Shown here one piece after another: positions 1-8,304 of a stretch of DNA of 49,148 nucleotides. The stretch is taken from NCBI GenBank assembly GCA_022843945.1, contig JALHMR010000038.1, forward strand, positions 1 to 49,148. Reading direction: 5' to 3'. The notes under the pieces are model-generated. The model was not told where the DNA came from. It worked only from the letters and a program-made list of their open reading frames with translations, and ran no database searches. The DNA is from Rhodospirillaceae bacterium. Its GTDB lineage: Bacteria > Pseudomonadota > Alphaproteobacteria > CACIAM-22H2. The translations under genes and the position numbers were made by a program. Positions within the stretch are counted from its first letter, which is position 1. The number at the start of each line of letters is the position of its first letter.

Positions 1-127
1 GCGGCGCCTCAGCCTTGGGCTGGGGCGGCGGCGCTGAGGCTGGCGCCGGCTTGCCGGCGCCTTTGGCTGGCGTCGGCGCAGGCGCGGTCTTGGCCGAAGT
101 CTTGGTCGCCCGATCGGCCATGCTCAT
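1..127 (-). CDS. Ala/Pro-rich protein, third gene of type I secretion operon (partial)
   Basis: Only the first 42 codons are in the window; the gene runs off the left edge. It starts with an ATG at 127 that overlaps the TGA of the hlyD-like gene (ATGA), so it is translationally coupled to it. A second ATG lies two codons further in. The visible part is made almost only of Ala, Pro, Lys and Thr, with no membrane segment, so it looks like a disordered N-terminus or linker. Its place after an ABC exporter and adaptor suggests a role linked to secretion, but no family can be named from this stretch. Confidence 0.55.
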   Translation of the reverse strand, partial: MSMADRATKTSAKTAPAPTPAKGAGKPAPASAPPPQPKAEAP

Positions 128-1530
128 CGCTCCCGCAGGGATTCTTGCTGGTACTTGAGGATCGGCGAGAGCAGGTACTCGATGAGTTTCCGGCGCTCGG
201 TCTTGATCTCGACGGTCACGGCCATGCCGGAACCGAGCGAGGTCGTGCGTCCGCCGACCTCGACCGAGGTGCGGTCGAGGGCGATGCGCGCGGGGTAGAC
301 CAGGCCCTGCTTCTCGTCCTGCACGGCGTCGTGGGACACAGAGATCACATGGCCGTGGATCGTGCCGTACTTGGTGAACTGGAAGGTCTCGAGCTTGATC
401 TCGACGGGCTGACCCGCTTCGATGAAGCCGATGTCCCGGTTGAGGATCATGGCCTCGATCTCCAGCGGGTCGTTGCGCGGAGCGATGACCATCAGCGCCT
501 GGGCCGGGGTCACCACGCCGCCGACCGTGTAGACGGCGAGCTGCTGCACCACGCCATCGATGGGCGCCAGCAGGGTCTGCTGGTCGCGGCGCTGGTCCGC
601 CTTGAGCAGCTCCTGGCCCAGGCCGGCGATTTTCTTCTCCACCTCCGACAGCGCCAGGAATCCGGTCTTGCGATATTCGGCCACGACCTGCTGGCGCTGC
701 TGCTCGAGCGCCGTGATCGCCGCGCTGATCTCCTCCAGCCGGTGGCGGACAACCGTCAGCTCCTGCTGCTGCTCGACCAGCTGCTGCTGCACCTCGAGCG
801 CCTGCAGGCGCGAGGAGTAGCCCTTCTCCGCCAGGGTCATGCGCGCCTCGGCCCGCTCGCGCACCAGCGGCACCGTCTTCTCGAACCGGGCTACGGTCGC
901 CATAGCACCGGCGCGGTCGGCACGGCGCCTGGCGATCTCGCCATCAATCCCGGCCAGCTTGGCGCGAAGCTCAGCCACCTGCGAGGCGAGCAATGCCCGG
1001 TGTGTGGCGACCACCGTGGCATCGCTGCCGGCAGGCGGCTGGAACGTGCGGTCCGGCGCATCGGTCAGCGAGGCCTGCAGGCGCGCCGCTTCGACGCGCG
1101 ACGCCATCAGCTCCGCGGTCAACCGCTCGCGATCGGCGCTCGTTTGGGTCGGGTCGAACTCGATCAGCACGTCGCCGGCCTTGACCACCTTGCCGTCGGT
1201 CACGTGGATGGCGCGGACGATGCCGGTGTCCAGCGGCTGGATGACCTTGCTGCGCCCGGTCGACACGATCCTGCCCTGGGCCATGGCCACCACATCGATC
1301 TCGGCCACGATCGACCAGGCCAGGGCCAGGGTGAACATCGCCATCATCGTCCAGGCCGTGGCGCGACCCACCGGTGAGGCCGGGGTCTCGACGACCTCCA
1401 TGGCCGCCGGCAAGAACTCGAGCTCGTCGCGCCGGCGTCCCGGCTTCTGGGGACGCTCACGCTCGGCAGCCCAGGCCGAGCGGGCCACCGCGAAAGCCCG
1501 CATCACGCCCTCAGCCGCGGACATGGTCAT
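124..1530 (-). CDS. HlyD-family type I secretion membrane fusion protein
   Basis: This 468-residue periplasmic adaptor would join the inner-membrane ABC exporter to an outer-membrane TolC channel. A cytoplasmic N-terminus of about 57 residues precedes one membrane segment (about 58-75). A lipoyl-like half-motif follows (about 95-125), then a long Gln/Glu/Arg-rich coiled-coil hairpin (about 130-330), the second lipoyl half, and a beta-barrel end. The C-terminus carries the family signature VEIKTERRKLIEYLLSP. The start is the ATG at 1530, which overlaps the TGA of the upstream ABC gene; another ATG two codons later is possible. The open frame continues further upstream, but that part lies antisense-like inside the ABC gene and has no family resemblance. 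Confidence 0.93.
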   Translation of the reverse strand: MTMSAAEGVMRAFAVARSAWAAERERPQKPGRRRDELEFLPAAMEVVETPASPVGRATAWTMMAMFTLALAWSIVAEIDVVAMAQGRIVSTGRSKVIQPLDTGIVRAIHVTDGKVVKAGDVLIEFDPTQTSADRERLTAELMASRVEAARLQASLTDAPDRTFQPPAGSDATVVATHRALLASQVAELRAKLAGIDGEIARRRADRAGAMATVARFEKTVPLVRERAEARMTLAEKGYSSRLQALEVQQQLVEQQQELTVVRHRLEEISAAITALEQQRQQVVAEYRKTGFLALSEVEKKIAGLGQELLKADQRRDQQTLLAPIDGVVQQLAVYTVGGVVTPAQALMVIAPRNDPLEIEAMILNRDIGFIEAGQPVEIKLETFQFTKYGTIHGHVISVSHDAVQDEKQGLVYPARIALDRTSVEVGGRTTSLGSGMAVTVEIKTERRKLIEYLLSPILKYQQESLRER

Positions 1531-3701
1531 CCCCGGACATGGGCCTCTCCGATCTGGTGCCGCCAGAGGGCGGCGTAGCGCCCGCCTTTCTTCAGCAGTG
1601 TCTCGTGGTTGCCGTCCTCGGTGATCTGCCCGGCCTCGATGGTGATGATGCGGTCGGCGAGCCGGACCGCCGACAGGCGGTGGGCGATGATGATCACCGT
1701 GCGGCCCTGGCAGATCAGCCGCATGTTGTCCTGGATGGCGCGCTCGGACTCCGCATCCAGCGCGCTGGTCGCCTCGTCGAAGACCAGCACGCGTGGGTTG
1801 GTGGCGAGAGCCCGGGCAATGGCGATGCGCTGGCGCTGGCCACCGGAGAGGCTGGAGCCGCGCTCGCCGACCACGGTGTCGTAGGCGTCCGGCAACTCCA
1901 GAATGAATTCGTGCGCGCCGGCGAGCTTCGCGGCCTGCATCACCAGTTTCATGTCGAGGCTGGGATTGGCGAGGGCGATGTTGTCGCGGATGCTCCCGCT
2001 GAACAGCACGTTCTCCTGCATGACGACGCCGATCTGCCGCCGCAGGGCAGACGGGTTGAGCAACGCGAGATCCATGCCGTCGATCAGCACCCGGCCGGAT
2101 TCCGGCACGTACAGGCGCTGCACCAGCTTGGCCAAGGTGCTCTTGCCGGAGCCCGAGGGCCCGACGATGCCGACGACCTGCCCCGACGGAACATCGAGCG
2201 ACACCTGCTTGAGGATATCGGGGCCGTCGTTGCGATAGCGGAAGACGACGCGATCGAACTTGATCGTTCCCTTGAGCCGGGGCACGGCCGCCCGTCCGGT
2301 CGTCGCGGTGTTTTCGCCCTGGGTGTTGAGGATATCGCCCAACCGCTCGATCGAGATCCGCACCTGCTGGAAGTCCTGCCAGAGCTGCGACAGGCGCAGC
2401 ACCGGGGCGCTGACCCGTCCCGCCAGCATGTTGAAGGCCACGAACTCGCCGATGGTCAGGCTGCCGCTGATCACCAGCTTGGCGCCGAACCAAAGGAGCA
2501 GCGCGATGGTCAACTTGTTGATGAAACCGACGGCTTGACCGGCCTGCGCCGAGAGATTACCGGCGCGGAACGAGGCGCCGACGTAGCCGGCGAGCTGCTC
2601 TTCCCATTTGCGCTGCATCTGCGGCTCGACCGCCATCGACTTGACGGTCTCGATCCCGGTCACCGTCTCCACCAGGAAGGCCTGGTTCTCGGCGCCGCGC
2701 TTGAACTTCTCGTCCAGCCGGCGCTTGAGGATCGGCGTCACCACCAGCGAGACCGCCGCGTAGAAGGGCAGCGAGGCCAGCACAATCCACGTCAACGTGG
2801 CGCTGAACAGGAACATGACCGCTATGAACACGAAGGTGAAAAACAGGTCGATGACGACCGTCACAGCGGAGCCGGTCAGGAAACTGCGGACATTCTCGAG
2901 CTCCCGCGCCCGGGCGACGCTGTCGCCGGCGCGCCGCGCCTGGAAATAGGCCATGGGGAGCGACGTGAGATGACCGAACAGCCGCGCGCCGAGTTCGACG
3001 TCAACCCGGGTGGTGGTGTGGGAGAACACGTAGGTGCGCAGGCCGCCGAGAACGGCTTCGAATATCGAGATGGCCACCAGCCCGAAGATCAGGACGTCCA
3101 GGGTCGACATCGAGTTGTGAACGATCACCTTGTCGATGACGACCTGGAACAGCAGCGGGGAGACGAGGGCCAGAATCTGGACGAAGAACGAGTTGGCGAG
3201 AATCTCGCCAAAGAGGCGGCGATACTTGACGACCGCGGGGATGAACCAGGTGATGTCGAAGCGCCGCCCGTCGCCGGCCAGCTTGGCGCGGGTGGTGGCG
3301 AGAATCAGCCGCCCCGACCAGAACGCCTCGAAAGCCGCCCGATCCAGCGTCTTGTTCTTGCGGTCGGCCGGATCGAGGATGAGGACCTTGTCGGGGGTCG
3401 CCTTGGCCAGGATGACGAAACCGCCGTCGCGGCGCTCCGCAATTGCCGGCAGATTCGCACGATCGAGGCGGTCAAAGGAGGTCGCCGAGAGCCGGACCTT
3501 CATGCCCAACTGTTGGGCTGCGCGAACGATGCCAATGGCGTCCGTCTTACCGCCCGACGTGCCGTGCTGATGCTCAAGCTGAGACTCGTCGACCGGCTGG
3601 CCGAGCAGCCGCATGAGGACCGAAAGGCTCGCAATCCCAGTATCGACGTCCGCTGGCAACCCTGGCTCCGTTTGCGCCGTGTTGTCGATCGACGGATCCA
3701 C
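1527..3701 (-). CDS. Type I secretion ABC transporter, permease/ATPase with C39-like domain (HlyB type)
   Basis: A 724-residue inner-membrane exporter fused to its ATPase, which would drive one-step secretion of an unfolded substrate. An N-terminal peptidase C39-like domain (about 20-145) lacks the catalytic Cys: the expected position reads DTGIASL. This predicts substrate docking rather than leader cleavage, as in HlyB. Six membrane helices (about 170-440) precede the nucleotide-binding domain, with Walker A GPSGSGKST near residue 510-518, signature LSGGQRQR near 618 and Walker B VLVFDEATSALD. The start is GTG at 3701, with AGGGGG six bases upstream. It is the first gene of the operon. No RTX substrate or TolC is visible in the window. 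Confidence 0.94.
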   Translation of the reverse strand: MDPSIDNTAQTEPGLPADVDTGIASLSVLMRLLGQPVDESQLEHQHGTSGGKTDAIGIVRAAQQLGMKVRLSATSFDRLDRANLPAIAERRDGGFVILAKATPDKVLILDPADRKNKTLDRAAFEAFWSGRLILATTRAKLAGDGRRFDITWFIPAVVKYRRLFGEILANSFFVQILALVSPLLFQVVIDKVIVHNSMSTLDVLIFGLVAISIFEAVLGGLRTYVFSHTTTRVDVELGARLFGHLTSLPMAYFQARRAGDSVARARELENVRSFLTGSAVTVVIDLFFTFVFIAVMFLFSATLTWIVLASLPFYAAVSLVVTPILKRRLDEKFKRGAENQAFLVETVTGIETVKSMAVEPQMQRKWEEQLAGYVGASFRAGNLSAQAGQAVGFINKLTIALLLWFGAKLVISGSLTIGEFVAFNMLAGRVSAPVLRLSQLWQDFQQVRISIERLGDILNTQGENTATTGRAAVPRLKGTIKFDRVVFRYRNDGPDILKQVSLDVPSGQVVGIVGPSGSGKSTLAKLVQRLYVPESGRVLIDGMDLALLNPSALRRQIGVVMQENVLFSGSIRDNIALANPSLDMKLVMQAAKLAGAHEFILELPDAYDTVVGERGSSLSGGQRQRIAIARALATNPRVLVFDEATSALDAESERAIQDNMRLICQGRTVIIIAHRLSAVRLADRIITIEAGQITEDGNHETLLKKGGRYAALWRHQIGEAHVRG

Positions 3702-4452
3702 TGGTTCCCCCTGCCCCTCACAAGTCCAACTTGTCGGGCCCGCATCACCTGCGACCCGCGACAGATTCGGGGGTTACGCACCGTCAGCGATAACTCTTAG
3801 TAGGATACACCGATGAGTTGCGTCCTACCATCGCGCTCGAAACGTGCTGCAACCCGCTCAAACCTGTCTAAAATTAACCTAAAGTCCGATGTTTTAAGAG
3901 ATTCCTAATTTACTGATTGATAGTTCAGGGCATTCACCATATGCCCATAAAAACCCGAAATCTGTGTGATTTCGCACTAAGCAGTTACCGCGACGCGGCG
4001 CGGCCCCATCGATCGAGAGCCGCCCGGCGTTAAGCCGCCCTGCGGGCGCTATCCTAGCCTTCAGCGGGCAACAACCGGCGCAACGCCCAAAACTAGATCA
4101 ACCAATACGTGCAAGTGGACTCCGCGACTCCGCCGCGCCCGAGCGACTCCGGCGGCGGCTAAGGACCTGCACGACTTCGTCGAGGAGATGAAGGGCGGCC
4201 AGGACGCCGAGGGTCGCACCAGCGGCATAGACGGACTTCACCGCGCACCGTGTCCATCGCCGAGCGGGCGTCCGAACGAAAGTCTTAGGACCCCGCATGA
4301 GTGAGCCGTTTTCATGTGGACGCAATACTTCTCGTAGTCATAAACGGTGCCAAACCATCGCTATTTAACAGGTGCTTTACGAACACCGGCCACGCTGGAG
4401 CATGCCGAGGCACAGGTGACGAGATGCCTCGGCCTTGCGTCAGGGGGCACAG
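3702..4452. other. Intergenic region between type I secretion operon and sensor kinase
   Basis: About 750 bases separate the two divergent units. The first 260 bases are clearly more AT-rich than the surroundings and should hold the minus-strand secretion promoter. They contain small inverted repeats at 3800-3828 and near 3930-3946, plus GAAAT/ATTTC arms at about 3957-3973. The 4090-4330 part is GC-rich and open in more than one frame (for example a 75-codon minus-strand frame at 4098-4325), but nothing in it resembles a known protein. It may be decayed coding DNA. No confident gene was found. Confidence 0.6.
3800..3828. repeat. Inverted repeat upstream of the type I secretion operon
   Basis: Perfect 6-bp arms GTAGGA and TCCTAC are separated by 17 bases, about 100 bases upstream of the GTG of the ABC gene in an AT-rich promoter region. 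The spacing suits a dimeric repressor or activator site. No regulator can be named. Confidence 0.4.
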
Positions 4453-6234
4453 GTGCAATTCGAAGGTCAGCGTGGTTTTCTGCGGTCCCGGGCGGGGCGC
4501 GGCTTCCTCTTCTTCGTCTCGGCGAGCGCCCTGCTGGCGGCGGCGATCGGTTACGGCCTCTATCACTCCAACCTGCGCTGGTACGAGGCGAGCAAGACGG
4601 AGGAGAAGCTCACGGCGATGGAGCTGGCCAACGCCTTCTTCCTGAGCTACTCGGAGATTCGTAGCCGATACCTGGGCGAGGAAGCGCCGGTACCGGAAAG
4701 CTTCCGGGCCCATTCCATCGAGCGCTTCAACCAGGAGCGCGATCCGAAGGAGGGGATGCGCCTCATTCTCGTCGGCGTCCCGGAGCGCCAGATCCGCATC
4801 GCCCCCGTGGATAGCGATATGACCCGCGCCATCCGCGAGATGATGGCAAGCAGCGAGCGCAAGCCGACGGCGCGGCGCGTGATGATCGACGGCCAGCCGT
4901 TCCTGCGCACGCTGCACGCCTCGATCGCCGCCCGCCCGAGCTGCGTCGAATGCCATAACGCGATCCAGCAAGGTTTGCCCCAATGGCAGCTCGGCGACAT
5001 GATGGGCGCCTACGCCCTCGACGTGCCGCTGGCCTCGTTTCTGCGCAAGGCCCGGCGCGAAGCCATCCTGGCCGCCGCGGCGATCTTCCTGATCGCCTGC
5101 GGCATCGGCCTGCAGCTGTTCCGCCTGCAGTTTCGCCGGGTGGTCGATGAGATCGAGCAGCGGGCGCATCGTCGGCTGACCGACGCTATCGAGAACCTGC
5201 GCGACGGCTTTGCCATCTATGACGCCGAGAGCCGGCTCGTGCTCGGCAACGAAGCTCACCAGAGATATTCCGCCCTAAGCGAGGAAAGCTGGCCGCGCGC
5301 CTCGCGGCCTTCGGCCGGCGACGGTACCGCCGCGCGCGAGATCGCCCTGCCCGACCGGACCTGGATCATCGTGCGCGAGATCGGAACCCGATCGGGCGAC
5401 ATCGTGCGCATCGAGACGGACATTTCCGCGCTGAAGCGCCGCGAGGACGACTTGCGGGCAGCCAAGGAGCTGGCCGAGAAGGCCAGCCGGACCAAGTCGA
5501 ATTTCCTGGCTCTGGTGAGCCATGAATTGCGAACCCCGCTCAACGCCATCATCGGCTTCTCGGAAATCATCAGCCGCGGCATGTTCGCCCCGGTGGACCC
5601 GCGCCATCGCGACTACGCCGCCGATATCCATCAGAGCGGCCAGTACCTCCTGAAAATCATCAACGACATTCTCGACATGGCCAAGGTCGAGGCGGGAAAG
5701 GTGCAGCTCGAGGAGACAACAATCGATCTGTCCGCCACCCTTTGCGGATGTCTGCGCGTCATCCGCGTCGGCGCATCCGCCGCCAACATTCAGCTGAAGA
5801 CGGAGATATCGCCGGACCTGCACGTCAAGGTGGACGAGATGCGCCTCACCCAGGTCGTTCTCAATCTCTTGTCCAACAGCATCAAGTTCACGCCGGCCGG
5901 CGGGACGGTCAAGATCTCGGCATCGATCGAGATCGAGGGAACAATTGCCATCAGGGTTGCGGATAGCGGCATCGGCATGAGCGCGGAGGAGATCCCGCGG
6001 GCACTCGCCCCCTTCGAGCAGGCCGACTCCAGCGTCAGCCGGCGGTTTGGCGGGACGGGACTCGGCCTGCCGCTGGCGAAAGTGCTGACCGAGCTGCATG
6101 GCGGGGCGCTGGAGATCGTCAGCGCGCCAGGCCACGGAACCTGCGTCACCGTGCGTCTGCCCAAATGGCGGGTCCTCACCGAGCGGCTGGCACACAAGAT
6201 GGCGTCGCCCGAAAGACTGATATTCGGCACCTAG
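4453..6234 (+). CDS. Sensor histidine kinase with Tll0287-like (DUF3365) heme-binding sensor domain
   Basis: A membrane kinase of about 593 residues. A membrane segment lies near residues 18-37, then a periplasmic Tll0287-like domain carrying a c-type heme motif C164-V-E-C167-H168, then a second membrane segment (about 210-230). A degenerate PAS-like region follows, with HisKA (SHELRTPLNAIIGFSEI, phospho-acceptor H357) and HATPase_c (N box NLLSNSIKF, G boxes ADSGIGM and GGTGLGLPL) of the PdhS/PleC type. I chose GTG 4453 because CAGGGGG sits five bases upstream; TTG at 4435 is in frame but has no ribosome site. The heme suggests sensing of redox state or a gas such as NO or O2 (inference). Its likely partners are the PAS and receiver genes just downstream. 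Confidence 0.9.
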   Translation: MQFEGQRGFLRSRAGRGFLFFVSASALLAAAIGYGLYHSNLRWYEASKTEEKLTAMELANAFFLSYSEIRSRYLGEEAPVPESFRAHSIERFNQERDPKEGMRLILVGVPERQIRIAPVDSDMTRAIREMMASSERKPTARRVMIDGQPFLRTLHASIAARPSCVECHNAIQQGLPQWQLGDMMGAYALDVPLASFLRKARREAILAAAAIFLIACGIGLQLFRLQFRRVVDEIEQRAHRRLTDAIENLRDGFAIYDAESRLVLGNEAHQRYSALSEESWPRASRPSAGDGTAAREIALPDRTWIIVREIGTRSGDIVRIETDISALKRREDDLRAAKELAEKASRTKSNFLALVSHELRTPLNAIIGFSEIISRGMFAPVDPRHRDYAADIHQSGQYLLKIINDILDMAKVEAGKVQLEETTIDLSATLCGCLRVIRVGASAANIQLKTEISPDLHVKVDEMRLTQVVLNLLSNSIKFTPAGGTVKISASIEIEGTIAIRVADSGIGMSAEEIPRALAPFEQADSSVSRRFGGTGLGLPLAKVLTELHGGALEIVSAPGHGTCVTVRLPKWRVLTERLAHKMASPERLIFGT

Positions 6235-6358
6235 ACGCGTGGCGCATGAAGCACGCTCATGCCGATGCCGAATTTATCCTGTCGCCTACCAGTGAATATC
6301 TCATGCCGGTGATTTATCGTTTCCTCGAATAAAAATCACGCAACGCGACAGGGGTGGG
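6235..6358. promoter_or_regulatory. Short intergenic region with GTGATTT/AAATCAC inverted repeat
   Basis: The gap between the kinase and the PAS gene is locally AT-rich and contains arms GTGATTT and AAATCAC, about 17 bases apart (near 6309-6339), just before the AGGGG ribosome site of the PAS gene. It could be an operator or a weak processing hairpin; there is no long T tract. Confidence 0.35.
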
Positions 6359-6949
6359 ATGGGAGGTTCACTAACAACGACGGACATGGCCGCGCTGTCC
6401 GGGGACTACCGGGAAGCCGCCGATCATGCAGGGCTCGTGCTCTACGCCTCGAGCCCGGACGCCCCTCCGACGTGGCTCGGACTCCATCCGCATTTCACGA
6501 CCGTGCACGACTATCTCCAGCGTCGATCGCCTCCCGGTTTGTTGCCCGGCCGCCAGCATTTCGAGCCGCTCGATATCCGCCATGTCCTGTCGTCCGTCAT
6601 CCTCATCGACGTCCTGCGTTACGAGGGCGCCATGCGCTTCCATCTGCTCGTCGTCGGCACCCAGGTCGTGACCGCCTGGGGGAAGGAGGTGACCGGGCAA
6701 TACGTGGACGAGGCGTTCGGACCGATACGGGGAACCCAGGCGGCCAGCCTGTGCGAAACAGTCGTGACGCATCGCCGGCACCGGCACTGGCGCTTGCGCA
6801 ACCTGGTGACGGATCGTGAATTCATCCAGATGGATTGGGCTGTCTTTCCGCTCGCCAAGGACGGTCACATGGTCGACCAGCTGCTCATCGTGCAGGCGCG
6901 TACCCCCGAGATCACCGCGCTCGTGGGCCAGGAAAAACCGGGGGACTGA
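6359..6949 (+). CDS. PAS_5-family (PF07310) PAS domain protein
   Basis: A 196-residue soluble protein made almost entirely of one PAS fold of the type common in Rhodospirillales. The recognisable core is the RRSPPGLLPGRQHFEPLDIR stretch, then VLSSVILIDV, FHLLVVGTQV and TGQYVDEAF, which match the PAS_5 pattern (lPgR..idP.dip.lLp.vilidv, then G..v....G.e.TGr.ldE). It has no output domain and no membrane segment. ATG 6359 has AGGGG seven bases upstream. Its stop overlaps the start of the receiver gene (TGATG), so the two are made together, probably as parts of one signalling route with the kinase upstream. Confidence 0.8.
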   Translation: MGGSLTTTDMAALSGDYREAADHAGLVLYASSPDAPPTWLGLHPHFTTVHDYLQRRSPPGLLPGRQHFEPLDIRHVLSSVILIDVLRYEGAMRFHLLVVGTQVVTAWGKEVTGQYVDEAFGPIRGTQAASLCETVVTHRRHRHWRLRNLVTDREFIQMDWAVFPLAKDGHMVDQLLIVQARTPEITALVGQEKPGD

Positions 6950-7353
6950 TGCAAAACGACCAGAGCATAAAGATCCTGATCGTCGATCCGGTGGCTTCGG
7001 CGGAGGTACGAAGCCATTTGCGGCAGATCGGCTATAGCCAGATCGACGTGACGGACAACGGCATGGCGGCGCTCGATACGCTGCGCCTCAGGCGGCACCA
7101 GATCATCTTGTCAGAATGGCGCTGCCGGGACATGACAGCCCTCGACCTTCTCGGACTGATCCGCGAGGAGCACACCTTGCGCCACGCCCGCTTTGCCCTG
7201 CTCACGGGCCATCGGCAGCCCTCCGACGTCGGTGCCGCGAAGCAGGCGGGCGCCCATAGCTACATCCTCAAACCCTACACCCTGGCGACGCTGAGACAGC
7301 GGCTGCAGGCCCTGCTCGACACCCCAGCCCTCGCCCAGGCTGGCGCGCGTTAG
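6949..7353 (+). CDS. Single-domain response-regulator receiver with Glu in place of the phospho-Asp
   Basis: A 134-residue CheY-like protein. The fold is clear: ILIVDP strand with acidic D13, the LSEWRCRDMTALDLL loop, LLTG, and the conserved Lys in YILKPYT. However, the phospho-acceptor position is E56 (S-E-W instead of S-D-W) and the second acidic residue of the DD pair is Pro14. It probably cannot be phosphorylated in the usual way and may be locked in an active-like state or act as a binding partner (inference). ATG 6949 overlaps the PAS stop codon. An in-frame extension upstream is shadow coding inside the PAS gene. Confidence 0.85.
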   Translation: MQNDQSIKILIVDPVASAEVRSHLRQIGYSQIDVTDNGMAALDTLRLRRHQIILSEWRCRDMTALDLLGLIREEHTLRHARFALLTGHRQPSDVGAAKQAGAHSYILKPYTLATLRQRLQALLDTPALAQAGAR

Positions 7354-7377
7354 GGGCGAGGTCCGGGTGCAGAGGAG

Positions 7378-7465
7378 TGGTGCCCGCTCCCGGACTTGAA
7401 CCGGGACAGTCCTTTCGGACCTACGGATTTTAAGTCCGTTGCGTCTACCGTTCCGCCAAGCGGGC
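7378..7465 (-). tRNA. tRNA-Leu (UAA)
   Basis: On the minus strand a complete class II tRNA is visible: acceptor arms GCCCGCT and AGCGGGC, anticodon stem ACGGA/TCCGT with loop CTTAAAA giving anticodon UAA, a long variable arm (GGTCCGAAAGGACT), and a T arm with GGTTCAAGTCC. The discriminator A at 7381 is followed by an encoded CCA (7380-7378). It stands alone, 24 bases downstream of the receiver gene on the other strand. Confidence 0.96.
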
Positions 7466-7524
7466 ACATGAGGCGCGGTTTGTCGGGGCGACGCTACGCG
7501 GGCGCCTCAGCCTGCGCAACCAGC

Positions 7525-8283
7525 TTAGGCGTCCTCGACCGGGTTGCCGCCGAGGCCGCGCATCATCTCGGCCAGCTCCCCGATCGCGGTATCGAGGCGG
7601 GCCTTGTCGGTGCCGCGGATGACGATGGCCGAGCCCGGCTTGCCCAGGCGGAAGAAGGGATAGCTGCCGATCTCGAGATCGGCGTAGCGGTTCTGCAGGG
7701 CCCCCAGGCCCTCGGCCATCTTGCCCTCGGGCAGCTCGACGCTCAGCGTGCGCGAGAGCATCGGCTTGCCGCCCTTGAGCCGCCCGCGGATGCCGTCGAA
7801 CATCGCCTGCATGATGCGCGGCACGCCGGCCATGACATAGACGTTGCCGATCTGGAAACCCGGCGCGGCGCTCACCGGGTTGTCGATCATGATGCCGCCC
7901 ACCGGGATGCGCGCCATCCGCCGGCGCGCGGCGTTGAGGTCCTTGGGATCGGCGTAGTTCTTGAGCAGGCGACGGATCGCCTCGGGATCCTCGACCAGCT
8001 CGACGCCGAAGGCCCTGGCCACGCAATCGGCGGTGATGTCGTCATGCGTCGGGCCGATGCCGCCGGTGGTGAAGACGTAGTCGTACTTGGCCCGCAGCTC
8101 GTTGACCACGCGGACGATCTCGTCCTCGACATCGGCGATCACCCGTGCCTCGCGCAGGCGGATACCGGCGGCGGTCAGCTTCTCGGCCAGCCAGCCTATG
8201 TTGGCGTCCTTGGTGCGGCCCGACAGGATCTCATTGCCGATGACCAGCACGCAGGCGGTGTAGATACGGTCGTCTTCAGACAT
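7525..8283 (-). CDS. MoaB/Mog-domain protein, CinA N-terminal-like (competence/damage-inducible protein A family)
   Basis: A 252-residue protein with the molybdopterin-binding fold at its N-terminus (about 8-170), seen in VLVIGNEILSGRTKDAN and the TTGGIGPTHDDIT loop. It is the short form: the CinA C-terminal nicotinamide-nucleotide amidase domain is absent. Family members may act as pyrophosphatases on nucleotide-type substrates, but the role of this short form is not settled. It begins with ATG 8283, 21 bases after the glycosyltransferase stop on the same strand, so the two may be co-transcribed. Confidence 0.88.
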   Translation of the reverse strand: MSEDDRIYTACVLVIGNEILSGRTKDANIGWLAEKLTAAGIRLREARVIADVEDEIVRVVNELRAKYDYVFTTGGIGPTHDDITADCVARAFGVELVEDPEAIRRLLKNYADPKDLNAARRRMARIPVGGIMIDNPVSAAPGFQIGNVYVMAGVPRIMQAMFDGIRGRLKGGKPMLSRTLSVELPEGKMAEGLGALQNRYADLEIGSYPFFRLGKPGSAIVIRGTDKARLDTAIGELAEMMRGLGGNPVEDA

Positions 8284-8304
8284 GTCTCCGGCTTTCCCGT
8301 GTCC

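Noticed and set aside
1374-3800. 808-codon open frame on the plus strand
   Set aside because: Antisense to the ABC exporter, which has Walker A, signature and Walker B motifs.
4098-4325. 75-codon minus-strand ORF
   Set aside because: No ribosome site and no recognisable sequence; overlaps another open frame on the plus strand.
5275-6195. 306-codon minus-strand frame inside the sensor kinase
   Set aside because: Complement of the HisKA and HATPase domains; no start signal or family match.
7469-7509. TGAGGCGC/GCGCCTCA inverted repeat after the CinA-like gene
   Set aside because: Arms are 25 bases apart and no T tract follows; too weak to call a terminator.
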